NCBI GenBank assembly: GCA_963678675.1
Contig: OY783192.1
Span: 1,684,001 to 1,748,000 of the forward strand
Direction: 5' to 3'
Length of the DNA stretch: 64,000 bases
Source: Xiphydria camelus
Taxonomy: Eukaryota > Arthropoda > Insecta > Hymenoptera > Xiphydriidae
Of this stretch, positions 37,259-48,839 are shown piece after piece. The notes under the pieces were generated by a model. The model was not told the origin of the DNA and made no database searches. It worked only from the letters and a program-made list of their open reading frames with translations. Every line of letters begins with the position of its first letter. The first letter of the stretch is position 1. The position numbers and the translations under genes were made by a program.

Positions 37259-38613
37259 TTAAACTCTTGCGACGGAAAATCGCGAGCTCGCCGCGATTAT
37301 ACTACCTCGTTTGACGTACGCGAACGTACGAAATACGGATATTAATGAAATTGAAATCGATCGCATTCCTTCGCCGATTTACGAGCCGAGGCGCGCCTTT
37401 GACGAATGAAGCGGAGAGGAACGCGACGCGGAAAGGGTGGCGCGAGGAGGAATCAGCTTTCCACGCTCGCCCCTCTGTACGATTGTTTCTCGTCGTTCTT
37501 CCACTTACTACGGGGATGACGGCGGCGTCTACGTCCACGCGGAGGAGGTGCCGAGAGTTCGGAGTATCGGCGATTTATAGAGACGTTCGTGGAAGTCTCG
37601 CGGTTTGGAGGAGAGGGATCGAGATAATTGCTAGCCTCGGCAAACATTGTCCATCCGCCGCGAAAGCGGAGAGCCTGTGGTCAACAACGCGCGTCGTGGA
37701 GAATGTCACGTCTCGCGGGCTAATCGCTACTCCGATTGAGCGCAAGTGAACCGTCGTTACTCGAGGTTGGAATCGTGCGGAGAAAAAATGATTGTAGACT
37801 TGACTAGTAAAGTATTGCAGATTGGTAAGGAGAGGCGATATTGGTATCGACTGCATTTTTTTATGTTTAAAATGTAATGTTTAATGCTAATATAACTTTT
37901 GTCGTATCATGGTCTATTATTCATGTCTATCTTTCCTGGTTTACCATTCAATTTAATTTATGTCTACTATTTTCTTTCTTTCCTGAATTTATTGAATTAA
38001 TTTGTGACCTTTGTATAATATCCATGTAGTTTTTGCTCTTAGGAGACTTCGTCTCAGGGCAATTTAATAAATGGTTCTTCCTCTTTTTCTTCTTCAGAAC
38101 AATATTGAATTGTTATGTCAGTAGTATCGTTCCGTAGAGTTTTTTTTAGTCTGCAAACTAATACTTTGGTACTTTACTGTCACGCGTCGCGGGGACGACG
38201 TGTCAGTAGCTCATTTGGCGACGAGAAAAATGAAACCGCCGCTCGAAAGAACAAAAGAATTCCTTCATCGACAAAGAGCCGTATCTCGTTTTTGAAAGGT
38301 GAGAGGTGCGTGAGTCGCGGAGCGAGCAATGTATGACGTCGGTCGGGCGAAGAGGAGAGACAAAAAGCAAAGCTGTGTTCAATGGAATAAAGAGACGCAA
38401 CGGAAAAGGGGAGAGTGTTTCGCAATCGGTGCCAAATAATATTCAATGCCATTGTGAGTAAAAGTAAAACAAGTGGTTGGGCCAAGAACGATTGGCATTA
38501 ATGATGCACTAGAAACTGCAACTATAAGAAAAGAAGTTGTGTTAAATAACGAATGAAAGGAAGAATATCACTTAAGTTGTCTCAAAGAATATAGAATACA
38601 TATAGTAGAGACA

Positions 38614-38630
38614 GGGGGGGGGGGGGGGGG
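38614..38630 (+). repeat. G17 homopolymer
   Basis: Seventeen consecutive G after GAGACA. It is a potential quadruplex; the true length is uncertain. Confidence 0.9.
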
Positions 38631-38830
38631 TGTTTTGTAAGTCAAAGTGCTCGCATTCGATCTGATAAGATAATGCGAATACTCTGAACATAAAACGAGG
38701 CCATCGAGATGACGTTCTCCAATTTAATTTATTCATTCATATAGCCTCTACTCTCTCTCTATCTCTCTCTTTCACTTCATACTTTATTTTATATTCAGTA
38801 ATCAGCCGTCTCTATAAAATGAAATCGATC

Positions 38831-38947
38831 GGTACCAGAAAAAAGCACTATTGTCATTAGTGTGACTTACGACTTTCCTTTGCATAGCAACACGTTACGA
38901 TGTTCTGTAATGATAAAGAAAAGATACGTGCTTTTTTTTCTGGTTCC
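38831..38947. mobile_element. short element with GGTACCAGAAAAAAGCAC ends
   Basis: The left end GGTACCAGAAAAAAGCAC is matched by the inverted right end GTGCTTTTTTTTCTGGTTCC, leaving a 117-bp unit. The 80-bp interior is not palindromic. The class is unknown, and too little is present to define a target duplication. Confidence 0.55.
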
Positions 38948-39581
38948 GGCCGAAATGAAAAATCATACGCAGGTGCGACGAGTAAATTAAAAATCGTTTT
39001 TTTTCCACTCATCCATCATTTTCATCAGTCGAGAGACAATTTGCCGAGGCGAAGTCTTCAGACGTAATAGACGACCCGATCCGAAGCGCGTTACTCTACG
39101 ACGTGACCCGTACAGCTCAGTGCCTATTTTCCTGAAAGCAGCAGGGCGACTATATACACCGCGGGTAGCCCGAAGCAGCTCCGGAGGTTCCTCACCTTTC
39201 GCCAGCGAGACGCGGTTAACGCGCGTCGAAAACAAAGTAGGAACGTCGAAGGTGCCTCGGGGCGTCATCCGGCTCCTTGTTTCTCCGTTCTTCGCAAACG
39301 CCGGCGTCGCGCAGCATCGTCTTTGCTTTGACGAGCGAGAAGGAGATAGACAGGGCGAGGCAGAAGAGCAAAGTCACCTCCGGGGTACCTCCGCTTCACG
39401 GCTCGCGATTCCAAATTCCTGATAAAGCACGTCGCTCGAATTAAGGGGACGAGAGGGTCCTTTGTAGCCGGATTAACGTGACTGTTGCGCGCGATCCCTC
39501 CTCCCCCCTACCGCCATCGCTCCTATCCACAGCCCTCGTCATTGCGTACTCGCGCGTCGTTGCTTTCGCCGACGAGTATGC

Positions 39582-39601
39582 GGGGGGGGGGGGGGGGGGG
39601 G
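39582..39601 (+). repeat. G20 homopolymer
   Basis: Twenty consecutive G between TATGC and CGATAG, in CpG-rich intron sequence. Long G runs recur on the + (transcribed, non-template) strand of this gene. Confidence 0.9.
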
Positions 39602-40286
39602 CGATAGCCGAGGAAAAACATCGTAATCGGGTTCGAAGGAACCCTCGTTGCGTCTCTCGCTCGTAAATCAAAGGTCGAATGAGAAAAATCGTCGATGAGA
39701 CGAAACCCCTCGCGCAATGCTCCTCTCCTCCTCGGGGATTTGGTATTTACTCTCATCCTCGAGAGAGTGGAGGAAACTTATCCTCCCGACGAACGCGCAT
39801 GATCCGCGATTTCGGAGCAGATCGCGATGAAAGTGGTACGGGAGAAAGTATGAGAAACTCGCGAATGGAAGACCTTTTGTGTTCCTCTCGATCGAGATTG
39901 AATGCCCGGCGCGGATTAGCCTCGCGGTCCGCGGGATGCCTGTCGGCTGTTACGTCATGTTATGAAATTGAGAGGGGGAAAAACAGGAGGTAGAGAGATT
40001 TGATCGTCGAAGAGCCAGCTACTCACTGCGCGTAGTTCGCGATTCCTGATCCGCAGAAAGCGCTAATTCGTACAAATTCGTCGATCCGACGAACTAACAA
40101 TACCTACACACTATGACGATATGCCATGAGCTTTGAATTACGTTATCTATACTGTGCGTGGTGTAGTGATAAAATCTCTTTTATAGTGTTTTTGATTTTT
40201 CACCTCGAAGGCGAACCAATGATACGGACGCATCAAATTTGAACGCATCGTTATATGCAAACTGCAGTTCGCGCATGAGGCACAGC

Positions 40287-40498
40287 ATACTGAAATCAAT
40301 AAATGTGGTTGTGACAACTATTTTGAATTTAACTGTTCAAGTTTGGTAATTATCACTAGTTTTTATAGTTGTCGTAACTATTTTTAGTTACCGGAACAAA
40401 AGAATTGTTGCAATAACTGTATAAAACTGGTGCTGATTACAAAATTAGAGCAGTTGCGTTCAAAATAGTTGTCACGATTACTTTTTTTTCACAGTGTA
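40287..40498. mobile_element. M6 palindromic MITE
   Basis: ATACTGAAATCAATAAATGT leads into GTTGTGACAACTATTTTGAA. The right arm has TTCAAAATAGTTGTCACGAT and ends TTTTTTTCACAGTGTA. The central GTTATTGCAACAATTC region pairs with GTTGTCGTAACTAT. It is about 212 bp and non-coding. Its right edge overlaps the start of the next element. Confidence 0.75.
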
Positions 40499-40741
40499 CA
40501 CTGAGAAAAATAACCTGGTCAATTTAATCAAAATCTTGGAGATCATGACCAAACCGTTTGGTGAAATAAGGATCCTCTCCATCTGTGTTTGGTTAAACTA
40601 ACCATTTTCTGGACAGAATAATTAGACATGCAGTTAGAATAACTAAATATTTGGTTAAACTTACTAGTATTTTGGTTAGAATAACTAAATTCATTTAACC
40701 AAATGCGCTTCGTCATTTTAATCAAGTTATTTTTCTCAGTC
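40497..40741. mobile_element. M7 MITE abutting M6
   Basis: Begins TACACTGAGAAAAATAACCT and ends AGTTATTTTTCTCAGTCCA. Inner CAATTTAATCAAAAT pairs with ATTTTAATCAAG, and the interior repeats TTTGGTTAAA / TTTAACCAAA words. It is about 245 bp and non-coding. It is joined directly to M6 through the palindrome GTGTACAC. Confidence 0.75.
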
Positions 40742-40920
40742 CACGAATCAGAAATCACGAATCGCGCATATAGTATAGTCTCTACCAGGCTTTATGGTCG
40801 CGGTATATCGGGGCAATGGGTGCTTTAAAAAGTTTCAACGCGAAAGAGGAAGTTTCCGCCGGAGACTGGAAAAAATGAGCGAACTAATATATTCATTTCT
40901 GCTTCGTTTGTCTTTTCCAG

Positions 40921-40996
40921 AATATCCTGGACAAATTCAATCCGGGGGCGAGACAGCTCATCAACGCGGGAAAAGCGTACCTCAAGGCCCTTCACG
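40921..40996 (+). CDS. IRSp53: IRSp53/BAIAP2-like I-BAR protein, coding exon 2
   Basis: Second coding exon, residues 16-40 plus the first base of codon 41. It begins after a pyrimidine-rich acceptor (TTTGTCTTTTCCAG, ending 40920) with a plausible branch site (GAACTAATA) about 35 bp upstream. It ends at the donor GTGAGT (40997), phase 1. The translation NILDKFNPGARQLINAGK, then AYLKALH, carries the IMD-family landmarks FNP (22-24) and GK.Y.KAL. The human protein has FNP...GKNYEKAL at the same spacing. This segment belongs to the first long helices of the I-BAR helical bundle, which dimerises and presents basic residues to membrane. It is 76 bp long with no internal stop. The flanking introns are about 25 kb and 21 kb, so the exon is easily missed by gene finders. 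Confidence 0.95.
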
Positions 40997-42364
40997 GTGA
41001 GTTAATTTAATCGACCAGACAAACGGCAGATCGGTCCGGGCGAACGAGTCCGAAGCACCTCTCCCGGGTACTCTGTCGACTTTCGCAATCGGACGTCGGT
41101 TCGCCAGGGTGTAACCCTCTCGCGCGAGCCCCACGCGGTGGCTTTTCGCAAATGATCCTATCCATACAGTCCGGACGAGGGAGGCGTGCAGGATCGATGC
41201 GGCATTCACGGGCAGTCGATCGTGCAACGCGTTCCCTCTCGCCCGGATAAATAAACCGATCCTCCGTCTCGTTTGTATATCTCACTCTTCGCCCGTTCAT
41301 CCAATTAGCGTTTGTTTATTCAGTCGAATCATTCTCTCCCCGCCGCCGGACCCCATCCTCGATTCACTGCCGCTTTCCTCGCCAGTGCTTTCTTTCGGTA
41401 AGCTTTGCTCGCCTCTCGAGCTTGATGCACCGCGAAGGCGTCTTTTCGCCGAGTAACGAACGTCGACTCTCTTCGAGCGCGACGTACAGTTCGTAAGAAG
41501 CGAGAGGCAGTGGGGCTAAAGGTGTGCGACGCGAGACTAGATATGTTCGAGGTAGAAGGTACCTATATGTGTATAGAGACCAACGACAAAGAGAGAGAGA
41601 AAGAAAGAGGAAAAAGGAAAAAGTTCTTCGCATCAGTGAAGAATTTTCCCTCGTTTTTCCGTACTCGGAAGTCCCTCTCCTCATCTTTCACCACTCCAGC
41701 GACATTTCCACGCTGTTCACTTCTAAATCAATTAATTGCGCATCAGGAGTCTGGCGTACAGGTAACGGTCGACCTTTCGTTGAAACGCGGCGATACCTGC
41801 ATTGCAGTCCCGAATGAAATTCAGCAGCGTGCCCATATAAGCGTCACGTACGCGAGCGCGATGCTTAAATCTAGCTTTGTCACGGTGGAAATGCGCGTAG
41901 ACTGGCGTCTGTCCGAGATGGCGAGGCGGAGGGGGGTGGGACGATATTTATGGTATTGGAACACCAGAGTCCCGGCATTAGCAGGAATATCGACGGGCAT
42001 TGGCAGATTTATGACGACTACGGGGATTCCCTCGTTGCGATCGGCTCTGGAGAGACTCGCGCGGTATCGTAACGCCCCGCTATTATTATACTCGTATATA
42101 GCGCGACGGATCACGCGATGGGAACGCTTCTCATCGGCGAGCCCGCGCGTATAACTTCGGTATTAGATGGAATTTATGCGCGCCGCGACTCCCGGTCCGA
42201 GGAAAGAGGCGTTGAAAAGCCGAGGCGGCATTAATGGGGTCGGAAGAGATCACGAGTGGGTGTCCCTTTTAAAGGAGCACTTTTGCATACATTTGCACGC
42301 GTTTTTGCATGCCTCTCGTGCGTTGCGACGAAAACTCGTGTACCTACCACCGACACCTGGACTC

Positions 42365-42631
42365 CGCACTGAGGGAAAAATTTCGTTGAATCAACCAAAT
42401 ATTTCACTGCCCGGTAGCAACTAAATATTTCACTGGCTCAAATAATATTCGCTTGCTCCAACAAAATATGTTCTTGGCTCAACGACATACTTTTTCTCAA
42501 CAAAATATATTACTTGAGCCGAGAATGTATTTTGTTGGAGCAAGCGAATATTATTTGAGCCAGTGAAATATTTAGTTGCTACCGGGCAGTGAAATATTTA
42601 GTTGATTCTACGAAATTTTTCCCTCAGTGCG
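42365..42631. mobile_element. near-perfect 267-bp foldback element (M8)
   Basis: CGCACTGAGGGAAAAATTTC at the left is exactly mirrored at the right (GAAATTTTTCCCTCAGTGCG). The arms are alike for over 100 bp with about two mismatches. They include ACTGCCCGGTAGCAACTAAA and AATAATATTCGCTTGCTCCA, then a small divergent centre. It is non-coding. The high arm identity suggests recent insertion or arm homogenisation. The ACTGAGGGAAAAA end belongs to the CACTGAGAAAAA-like set. Confidence 0.9.
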
Positions 42632-43494
42632 TGCGGGTCTCAAAATCGTATCCCCCGTTGTGTTGATAAAAACTCTGTTCTTTTGAAGTCGCGAGTCTCA
42701 TCCGCTTGCGATACACTTTGACGAAGAGATGTGGACGCTGTTTTAATTAAAAAGATCTTTTCAACCTACTTTTCATTAATTCCTTCCAGCAGCTCGTTCC
42801 TTCAGGATATACGCGGTCGAACGATCATTCGACGCTCTCCCAACTTTGCCGTTTCGACGTTATTTTCTTACTCGTTGTTTCGTCGTTTCGCGCTCTCCCT
42901 TTCGTTCTCGCGCTGCACTCTCGCCTTTGGAATTATCTCTTTAACGACTTCTTTCTTCCCCGGAAGAGGAGAGGAAGGTGCCATCGTAGAATAATCAACG
43001 TCAACCGTGGAAACGGCCGGACGATAGATAGTTCGAAATTGCGATATATAACGAGAAAATGTATTCTTTATTCGTAACCCCCTCCCCGAAGGACCCGCGT
43101 CGCCCTTCCCGTCGCGAGTGACTCGGATCGACCGAGCGGCAAATTACCCTCTACCCGTGTTTTCACCCGTTCGTGCGAGGATTTATTTTATACGCATCGA
43201 CCCCTCAGACCGCGTCCCGGGACACTTTCGTTTCGCAATTTCGCTTCTGTCTCGATAACGCGCAACGGGATGGAAAAAGGGACGGCAACGGTTTGCTTCG
43301 ACGCGGTCGAGAGCCAACAATTATTTTAAGGAGAAATACCCGTGCGATCCGAATAATAATTTCTACTAATGGAAAAAGTTAGCGGCTATGCGCACTATTA
43401 TAGCTCGACCTGTCGAACCGAGACATTTTTCGCGATTTACTTGGCGAACAAGCGCAAGGAAGTGGAAAGGGATATCGTGCCTCGGAGAAAGGTT

Positions 43495-43535
<41 letters not shown>

Positions 43536-44287
43536 GGGGAGAGAAAGGCAGAAAAGGTTTCAGGGTGGAGAGAGGGAGAAAGCAAGAGGGAATAAGAATG
43601 GAAGCGAGAAACTTCTTAATTAACGACGCATTCGCGCGCGTGTCTCTGCCGCGGTTTGAAACTTTAAAGGAACGGCCGATGGTTATTATTATTATTATTA
43701 CGGATCGAGACCATAGTTGAAGTTGAAATGAACGAGGGTGCGAAAGGGGTGGGGCGAGATGCTAAAGAGTCGGTGTAAAGAAGAGGCGACGCCGAAGAAG
43801 TCCTTTAAGCGTCCCTGTTATAGTCTAGCTAGACGACAATCTCTAATGAGCCACTCGCAAGAAGGAGTGTCTTTTGTTTAGCGCCAGAGAGGACTGCTCC
43901 TTCTAAACTAGACGGTCTATAATGCGAAGGATGATGGGTATTGTCATAGCGATAAGCCAATTGTCGGAAAACTTTGGGTAATTAAATCGATGATTAGGTA
44001 CTTCACGGCAGAAAGCCCGGCTTACGACGCAGTAGTTGGTGCAAATGTAGATATAGATGTTTTCACCATTGACGAGTGATGTTATAATTCTTTAACGATA
44101 AGAGAAAGTGACAAGATGAAGTTAATGATTAAGTTATGCAATTGTTGATTACCGGCATACAGAATGAAGAATAAATAAAATATCTGGTAGTTTATAGTAG
44201 GGTGTAAATTAAATAGAAATAATATAAGAATATGGACGATGATTGTTTTTTAGTATATACACCTGAAAATGTACACAGTTGGAAGTT
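42632..44287. other. no recognisable gene; GA microsatellite
   Basis: Intron 2 sequence with a (GA)15 tract at 43499-43528, followed by impure GA, and a short (TTA) run at 43684-43700. Nothing else can be named. Confidence 0.6.
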
Positions 44288-44442
44288 TGGTGTTTAAATT
44301 AGTCCTCCCATCTTTGTACGTCAAAATGAAGAAATTTGTTGTATTAATCCGAAAGTAGCACAAAGAATGTTAAATTAACACGAAAAATTGGTTGATTTTA
44401 ACGTACAAAAACGGATAGACCATTTCCAGCACAAACTTTCCA
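44288..44442. mobile_element. small decayed palindrome
   Basis: GGAAGTTTGGTGTTT (about 44281) and CACAAACTTTCC (about 44431) pair. TTTGTACGTCAAAATGAAGA pairs with TTGATTTTAACGTACAAA closer to the centre. Arms are about 65 bp and non-coding. The boundaries are uncertain. Confidence 0.5.
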
Positions 44443-45180
44443 AATATGCAGATTATGACGTGGAATACTTCATAATGCTTTTCTTGCACCGCAATTAAAT
44501 CAGTTACATTTACACGAATTCGACAGATCCGATCATTTTCCTTCTCCCGCTTCGTTTCGAAGCTCGTTAACTCGTAGTCTCGCTGTAGAAAGCGTGTACT
44601 CCATTGTGTACGAAACGAGCTGGTGTATATAGAAAAGAATACCGATATTCCGATAAGTAGCTACTAACGAGAAGATAATAACGACGGAGCTCGATTCCGC
44701 GCGTTGGCACGAGTGCAGATATAATCACTGCAGGGCTTTGCATTAAACGCAGCTACGCAGAGGCAAAGTTCCTGCGGAGGGGTTGAGATCTAATTGCATC
44801 CGCTGTGTTGTAAGACGTCTCGGAGCTCCAGTTTTCATCCTTACGGAATTAATTCGTCCTTACTGTGTTCCCTTCAGTTCGGTTCCGCAGAGTCGTTCTG
44901 TGTCTCGACTGGTACTCGTTCCACATCTCGCCTCACCCTCCTCGCAAATCTCGGTTGCAACTAACGCAACTGTGCTCGCGCTGCCAATTTATCAAATCCT
45001 TTTGAGGAACTTTCGACCAACGGTTGCGATACGAGTATTCTGCTGGAATTACGTGGAACTGCGCGTCCTTTACACGATTAGTTCCCGAGGGAGCGCCGTC
45101 TCTTTCGAAACTCGATTCGATACATCTCTTTTTGACACTCTTCGGAATTTCAAAAGGATATCTCGGAATATAGGTATATC

Positions 45181-45694
45181 GGGTGAACCTTAGGACACGT
45201 CTATGTATTAACGGTTGAATGACTGAAAGAGAGTAAGTAAATAACAACGTTTTTGTTTCGTAAAGATATTGTTCAGGTAATTTTCCCTGTCTTCTCATTG
45301 AAGTGTATTTCGAATTTTCGATATTAGTTTTTGATCGCCTAACTCCGTCATCATTGCCGTTTAGGTGCAACACATTCAACAGTGAAACTTTTATTTTTCT
45401 GGTAAAAACAGTTAGATCTATTGCACCTGGACGGTGATGATGACGGAGTGATTATTGTTAGGCGACCAAATCGATCGAGCTGGGCATAGGAAGGAATTGA
45501 TGATGTCAGGCTGACTTGGACTTCAAAAACTAATACCTAAAATTCGAAATTCAATTTAATAAGGGGACAGGGAAAGTTACCTTTATAATAGCTTTTTGAA
45601 ACAAGAACGAATGGTGGACCAAAAACATACTTATTTATTTGCCCTTTCAGTCACATGTAACCATTAATACATAAACGTATGCTAAGGTTGACCC
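45181..45694. mobile_element. 514-bp TIR element (GGGTGAACCTTAG ends)
   Basis: The left end GGGTGAACCTTAGGACACGT and the right end (inverted GGGTCAACCTTAGCATACGT) match. TATGTATTAACGG pairs with CCATTAATACATA. Inner inverted blocks include GAATTTCGAATTTTAGGTAT / CGAATTTTCGATATTAG and TCGCCTAACTCCGTCATCAT / ATGATGACGGAG...GGCGACC. There is no transposase frame. The class is not identifiable from the ends. Confidence 0.75.
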
Positions 45695-46420
45695 CTACTG
45701 CTTACCTATAGGTACCACATTTTTTATGAGAAATATCGACCGAGGTTTTCTCCGTTGTTATTCTCATAGAAGTTTTACGACAGTCGTGCAAGTGGCACCG
45801 ATACTATATCACCAGTAATTAATCTAATTGTTGCAACTGAAAGAAATTCAGAGTGCAGTTCCCAAGGACTCGCACCGCACGCAGTAAAAGAAACGCGAAA
45901 AGCCGTTTTATATCGGAAAACAACCCCGCGGACTGGGTTCGACTCCCGAGAATGCGGCGCGCGATCGCTTTCTCCTAGACTACTTTCATTTCCGCTTAAT
46001 CTCGCGACTCGTCCCAACCTCGCCGCGGCTCTTCGCCCCGCCGCTTCTTTCGCCTCGCGGCGCGGTTCGCGGAAGCAATTTTATAGCGCGCGAAGCAATT
46101 TTATCACGAGTGCCCTCGCCCGCGCACAACAGGTGCCGCGTCGGGTGAGCGTGTCGGCGAAGTCCGCGTGGAATTTATTCGTTAGAGGGTGGCGTAGCCG
46201 AAGCGAGAGGGACGGAAGGAGGGAGGGAGGAGGTGTCAGGAGCAAACCTTCGCGCAACCGCTGGCGCTGAAAATACGAAAACTGTAATTACTGTCTGTGA
46301 AAATAGAATTTTCGCGCATCCCCGAAATTAAATGCCCGCGTTTTCGTTAGTCGTCACGTCTCGCGTTGATTGCGTTAATGGTTCAAGTTGGTACATACGA
46401 ATGTAGCGTCGTTCGGTACA

Positions 46421-46628
46421 CGGAAAAAAATAAATCGTAGCATTTGCAAAGTTTTTCGTAAATTTCGGGACGAGGCCAATTTAGTGTTACGATAACTACA
46501 ATTCTAGTAAAAATTCTAGTAAAATTTGTAGAACTTGCAAGCGTTGCTGTAATATTTACTAAAACTGTAGTTATCGTAACGATAAATTGGCTTCATCCCG
46601 AAATTGATCACAAATTTTGTAAATGTTA
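46421..46628. mobile_element. M5 palindromic MITE (right end lost)
   Basis: The left arm has CATTTGCAAAGTTTTTCGTA, TTTCGGGACGAGGCCAATTT and GTTACGATAACTACA. The right arm mirrors these (TGTAGTTATCGTAACGAT, AATTGGCTTCATCCCGAAA, TTTTGTAAATG). The left terminus GTACACGGAAAAAAATAA has no right-hand counterpart. At that point sequence switches to the M4 element, which probably inserted there. Confidence 0.7.
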
Positions 46629-46857
46629 AACTCGGAAAAAATTTGTTTGATCTCTAAATAAACTTGTTTTTGGATAGTCCTGTGAGAATACGTTTACTCG
46701 ATTCGAATCAATGTCGATTTTATTAAAATAATGTTTAATTAAAGCAATAATATTAATGTATGTCTAATCGATATTCATGCTGATCGAATAAATGTGCTCA
46801 TAGGACTATTCAAAAACACGTTTTTTTTTCAATAAATAACATTTTTTTCTCAGTGTA
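46629..46857. mobile_element. M4 palindromic MITE copy 1
   Basis: ACTCGGAAAAAATTTGTTTG at the left, AACATTTTTTTCTCAGTGTA at the right. TTGGATAGTCCTGTGAGAAT mirrors ATGTGCTCATAGGACTATTC. TACTCGATTCGAATCAATG mirrors the CATGCTGATCGAATA region. Shared in the same order with 60531-60756. Confidence 0.82.
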
Positions 46858-47009
46858 TGATTTATTTTTTACTTTTTTTTTCATGTAGGATATGTGTACT
46901 CATTTATGCATTCGAAAAATGGCATGTAAATAATTATTACCGGGTAACTAAATATTATACGTCGAGACGGAGTGTAACGAATTGAGAATTCCTATATTAT
47001 GCCTATATT

Positions 47010-47265
47010 ATATCGCCCCCTTAATACTACAACTAGGTAACTCAAATTTTCGGTATTTTCAGTTATCTACTTTGTACCCAACTTTTTACGCTCTTTTCGG
47101 TATTACGACGAGATAAAGTCTGTCGCATATTTAAGGTTAGAAATCCAGTAGCATGATATACGAGTAGATACAGTCACTAAAGCGACTAATATATGCAGGC
47201 AATAAGTGCACAATTTGAATACCGAAAATTCGAGTTATCTAGTTGTAGTATTAAGGGGGCGATAT
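47010..47265. mobile_element. MITE with ATATCGCCCCCTTAATAC ends
   Basis: TIRs of about 50 bp: ATATCGCCCCCTTAATACTA then CAACTAGGTAACTCAAATTT, mirrored at the right by AGTTATCTAGTTGTAGTATT then AAGGGGGCGATAT. It is about 256 bp and non-coding. A 13-bp direct repeat, ATTCCTATATTAT, lies just outside both ends (46988-47000 and 47268-47280). The left copy is separated from the element by a further CCTATATTAT-like word. Confidence 0.8.
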
Positions 47266-48342
47266 ATATTCCTATATTATAATTTCTCAGCCTTTGTAAG
47301 GGGATCGATATTTCACGATCGTCGGTATAGATTCCGTAATTAGAGCCGGTGTTACCGACGACCGTACAGCGACACCATTGTCGCTCACCTGGGCCGACGC
47401 GCTAATCACCGAGGGTGGATTTTGGCGCATCATTGTTCCAAAGCCCGACGTCCGGTCCACGCGTTCGGTTCCGGTCCCGTTCGCGCGTCGCACCGCCCGC
47501 GCCGTTACCGCGCGCTATCGACAGCCCCTCGTTTGTCCGCGCCCCGGTCGTTTTGCGCGTTTCAATGAGAAAACTTTTCAAATTATAGTCTTCCAGTCGG
47601 CGTCCTCGTCGTTGTCTCGGTCGTTTATGATATAAATTGCACTTTGCGACAAACACGTTTCTTATTCGCCCGGCGGAAACCTTTTCGAGAAGTCGAACCG
47701 GACGCGCGTCTGGCTCTCTCGATGGAAAGCGGACGACTTCTCGCGCGGATCATTTGGTGCATCCGCGATAAGGGATCGTGAAACTCTCGTGCTCGTCTTC
47801 CCGATCTCGCCGCACGGACTCGTGACTTCGTCGATGAAATCGCGCGTTAAGCACTATATAAAAGAACTATTAAAAAGGCGCGAATCAACGGCGCTTATCG
47901 GGGCGAAATCTGGTTTACGCCTCTGGGCCTCTCACTTTCGCTCCTCTCGGGTCGGCCGTTTAAGATTCGAAAATTAAACGAAACGCGTTAAGTCTGAATA
48001 TAAAATTTTATAACAGGTCTATGCTGTCAACACATTCGGATGAAAGATACGTATTACGATCTTCCGTGGATCAGATAAAGAGGGGTATACTGCGGACCGA
48101 GAAGCGAAATTCGATAATATGCCTCACGTTTTGTAACCAGAGATGTTACACGATTCTTGAAGCTGATTAGTGACTAGTGGTAGTGATTATTAGCGTGAAA
48201 CTTCACCTCCGAACGTGCCAGCCTAGCTTCATTTTCGATGTTCTCCATTTCAAAGAGAAAGTACTCATTATGCATACAGAAAACGATGCCCGTGACTCAA
48301 CGCCAAAGCGCGATAAAGCTTCGCGTCCTCCGTGTATTTCCC

Positions 48343-48502
<160 letters not shown>

Positions 48503-48839
48503 CACAATTTCACCAAGTCTACGTAGTTGCGGTTAAACGACATTGCATCGCGGCTCGTGCCAACCGCTAACGAGAATTTGGCGCGGGTTGATTAAGCGAA
48601 ACTGATCGATCTACGGGTCGATGTATTATGGTTTACCGGTGTTAATAGACACGGACCCCGCTGCTCGTGCGTCACACGTAGATACAGCCGGACGCGTCGG
48701 TGCCGTCGGAAATTGGCCGAAGTTATATTGAGGCCGCTCGGCGGAAAGCCCAGCAGATCATTCCCGGCTACGAAGCTCGATCGAGTATCGACGCCCGATA
48801 CTCTCTTCCGACTGTCAGACGTTTCGATTGTGATAGATA

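Larger units (their letters stand above)
15951..40920 (+). other. IRSp53: IRSp53 intron 1 (24,970 bp)
   Basis: Bounded by GTAAGT and CAG with phase 0. It holds a Helitron (17322), the large foldback at 18272, M1 copies (20079, 33072), M13 (21598), M14 (23209), a 128-bp direct repeat (23683/23901), M2 copies, the nested cluster 32971-33725, a piggyBac-like MITE (37037), a short TIR element (38831) and an abutting palindrome pair (40287-40741). Between these I see no second gene. 15951-17321, 19011-20078, 21929-23208, 24028-26163, 36060-37032 and 37263-38613 contain nothing I can name beyond short CT/GA tracts. Confidence 0.9.

Noticed and set aside
41510..42154. 214-codon frame just downstream of IRSp53 exon 2
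   Set aside because: It includes a GA-rich low-complexity part, has no recognisable domain or splice context, and overlaps other open frames. Intronic chance frame.
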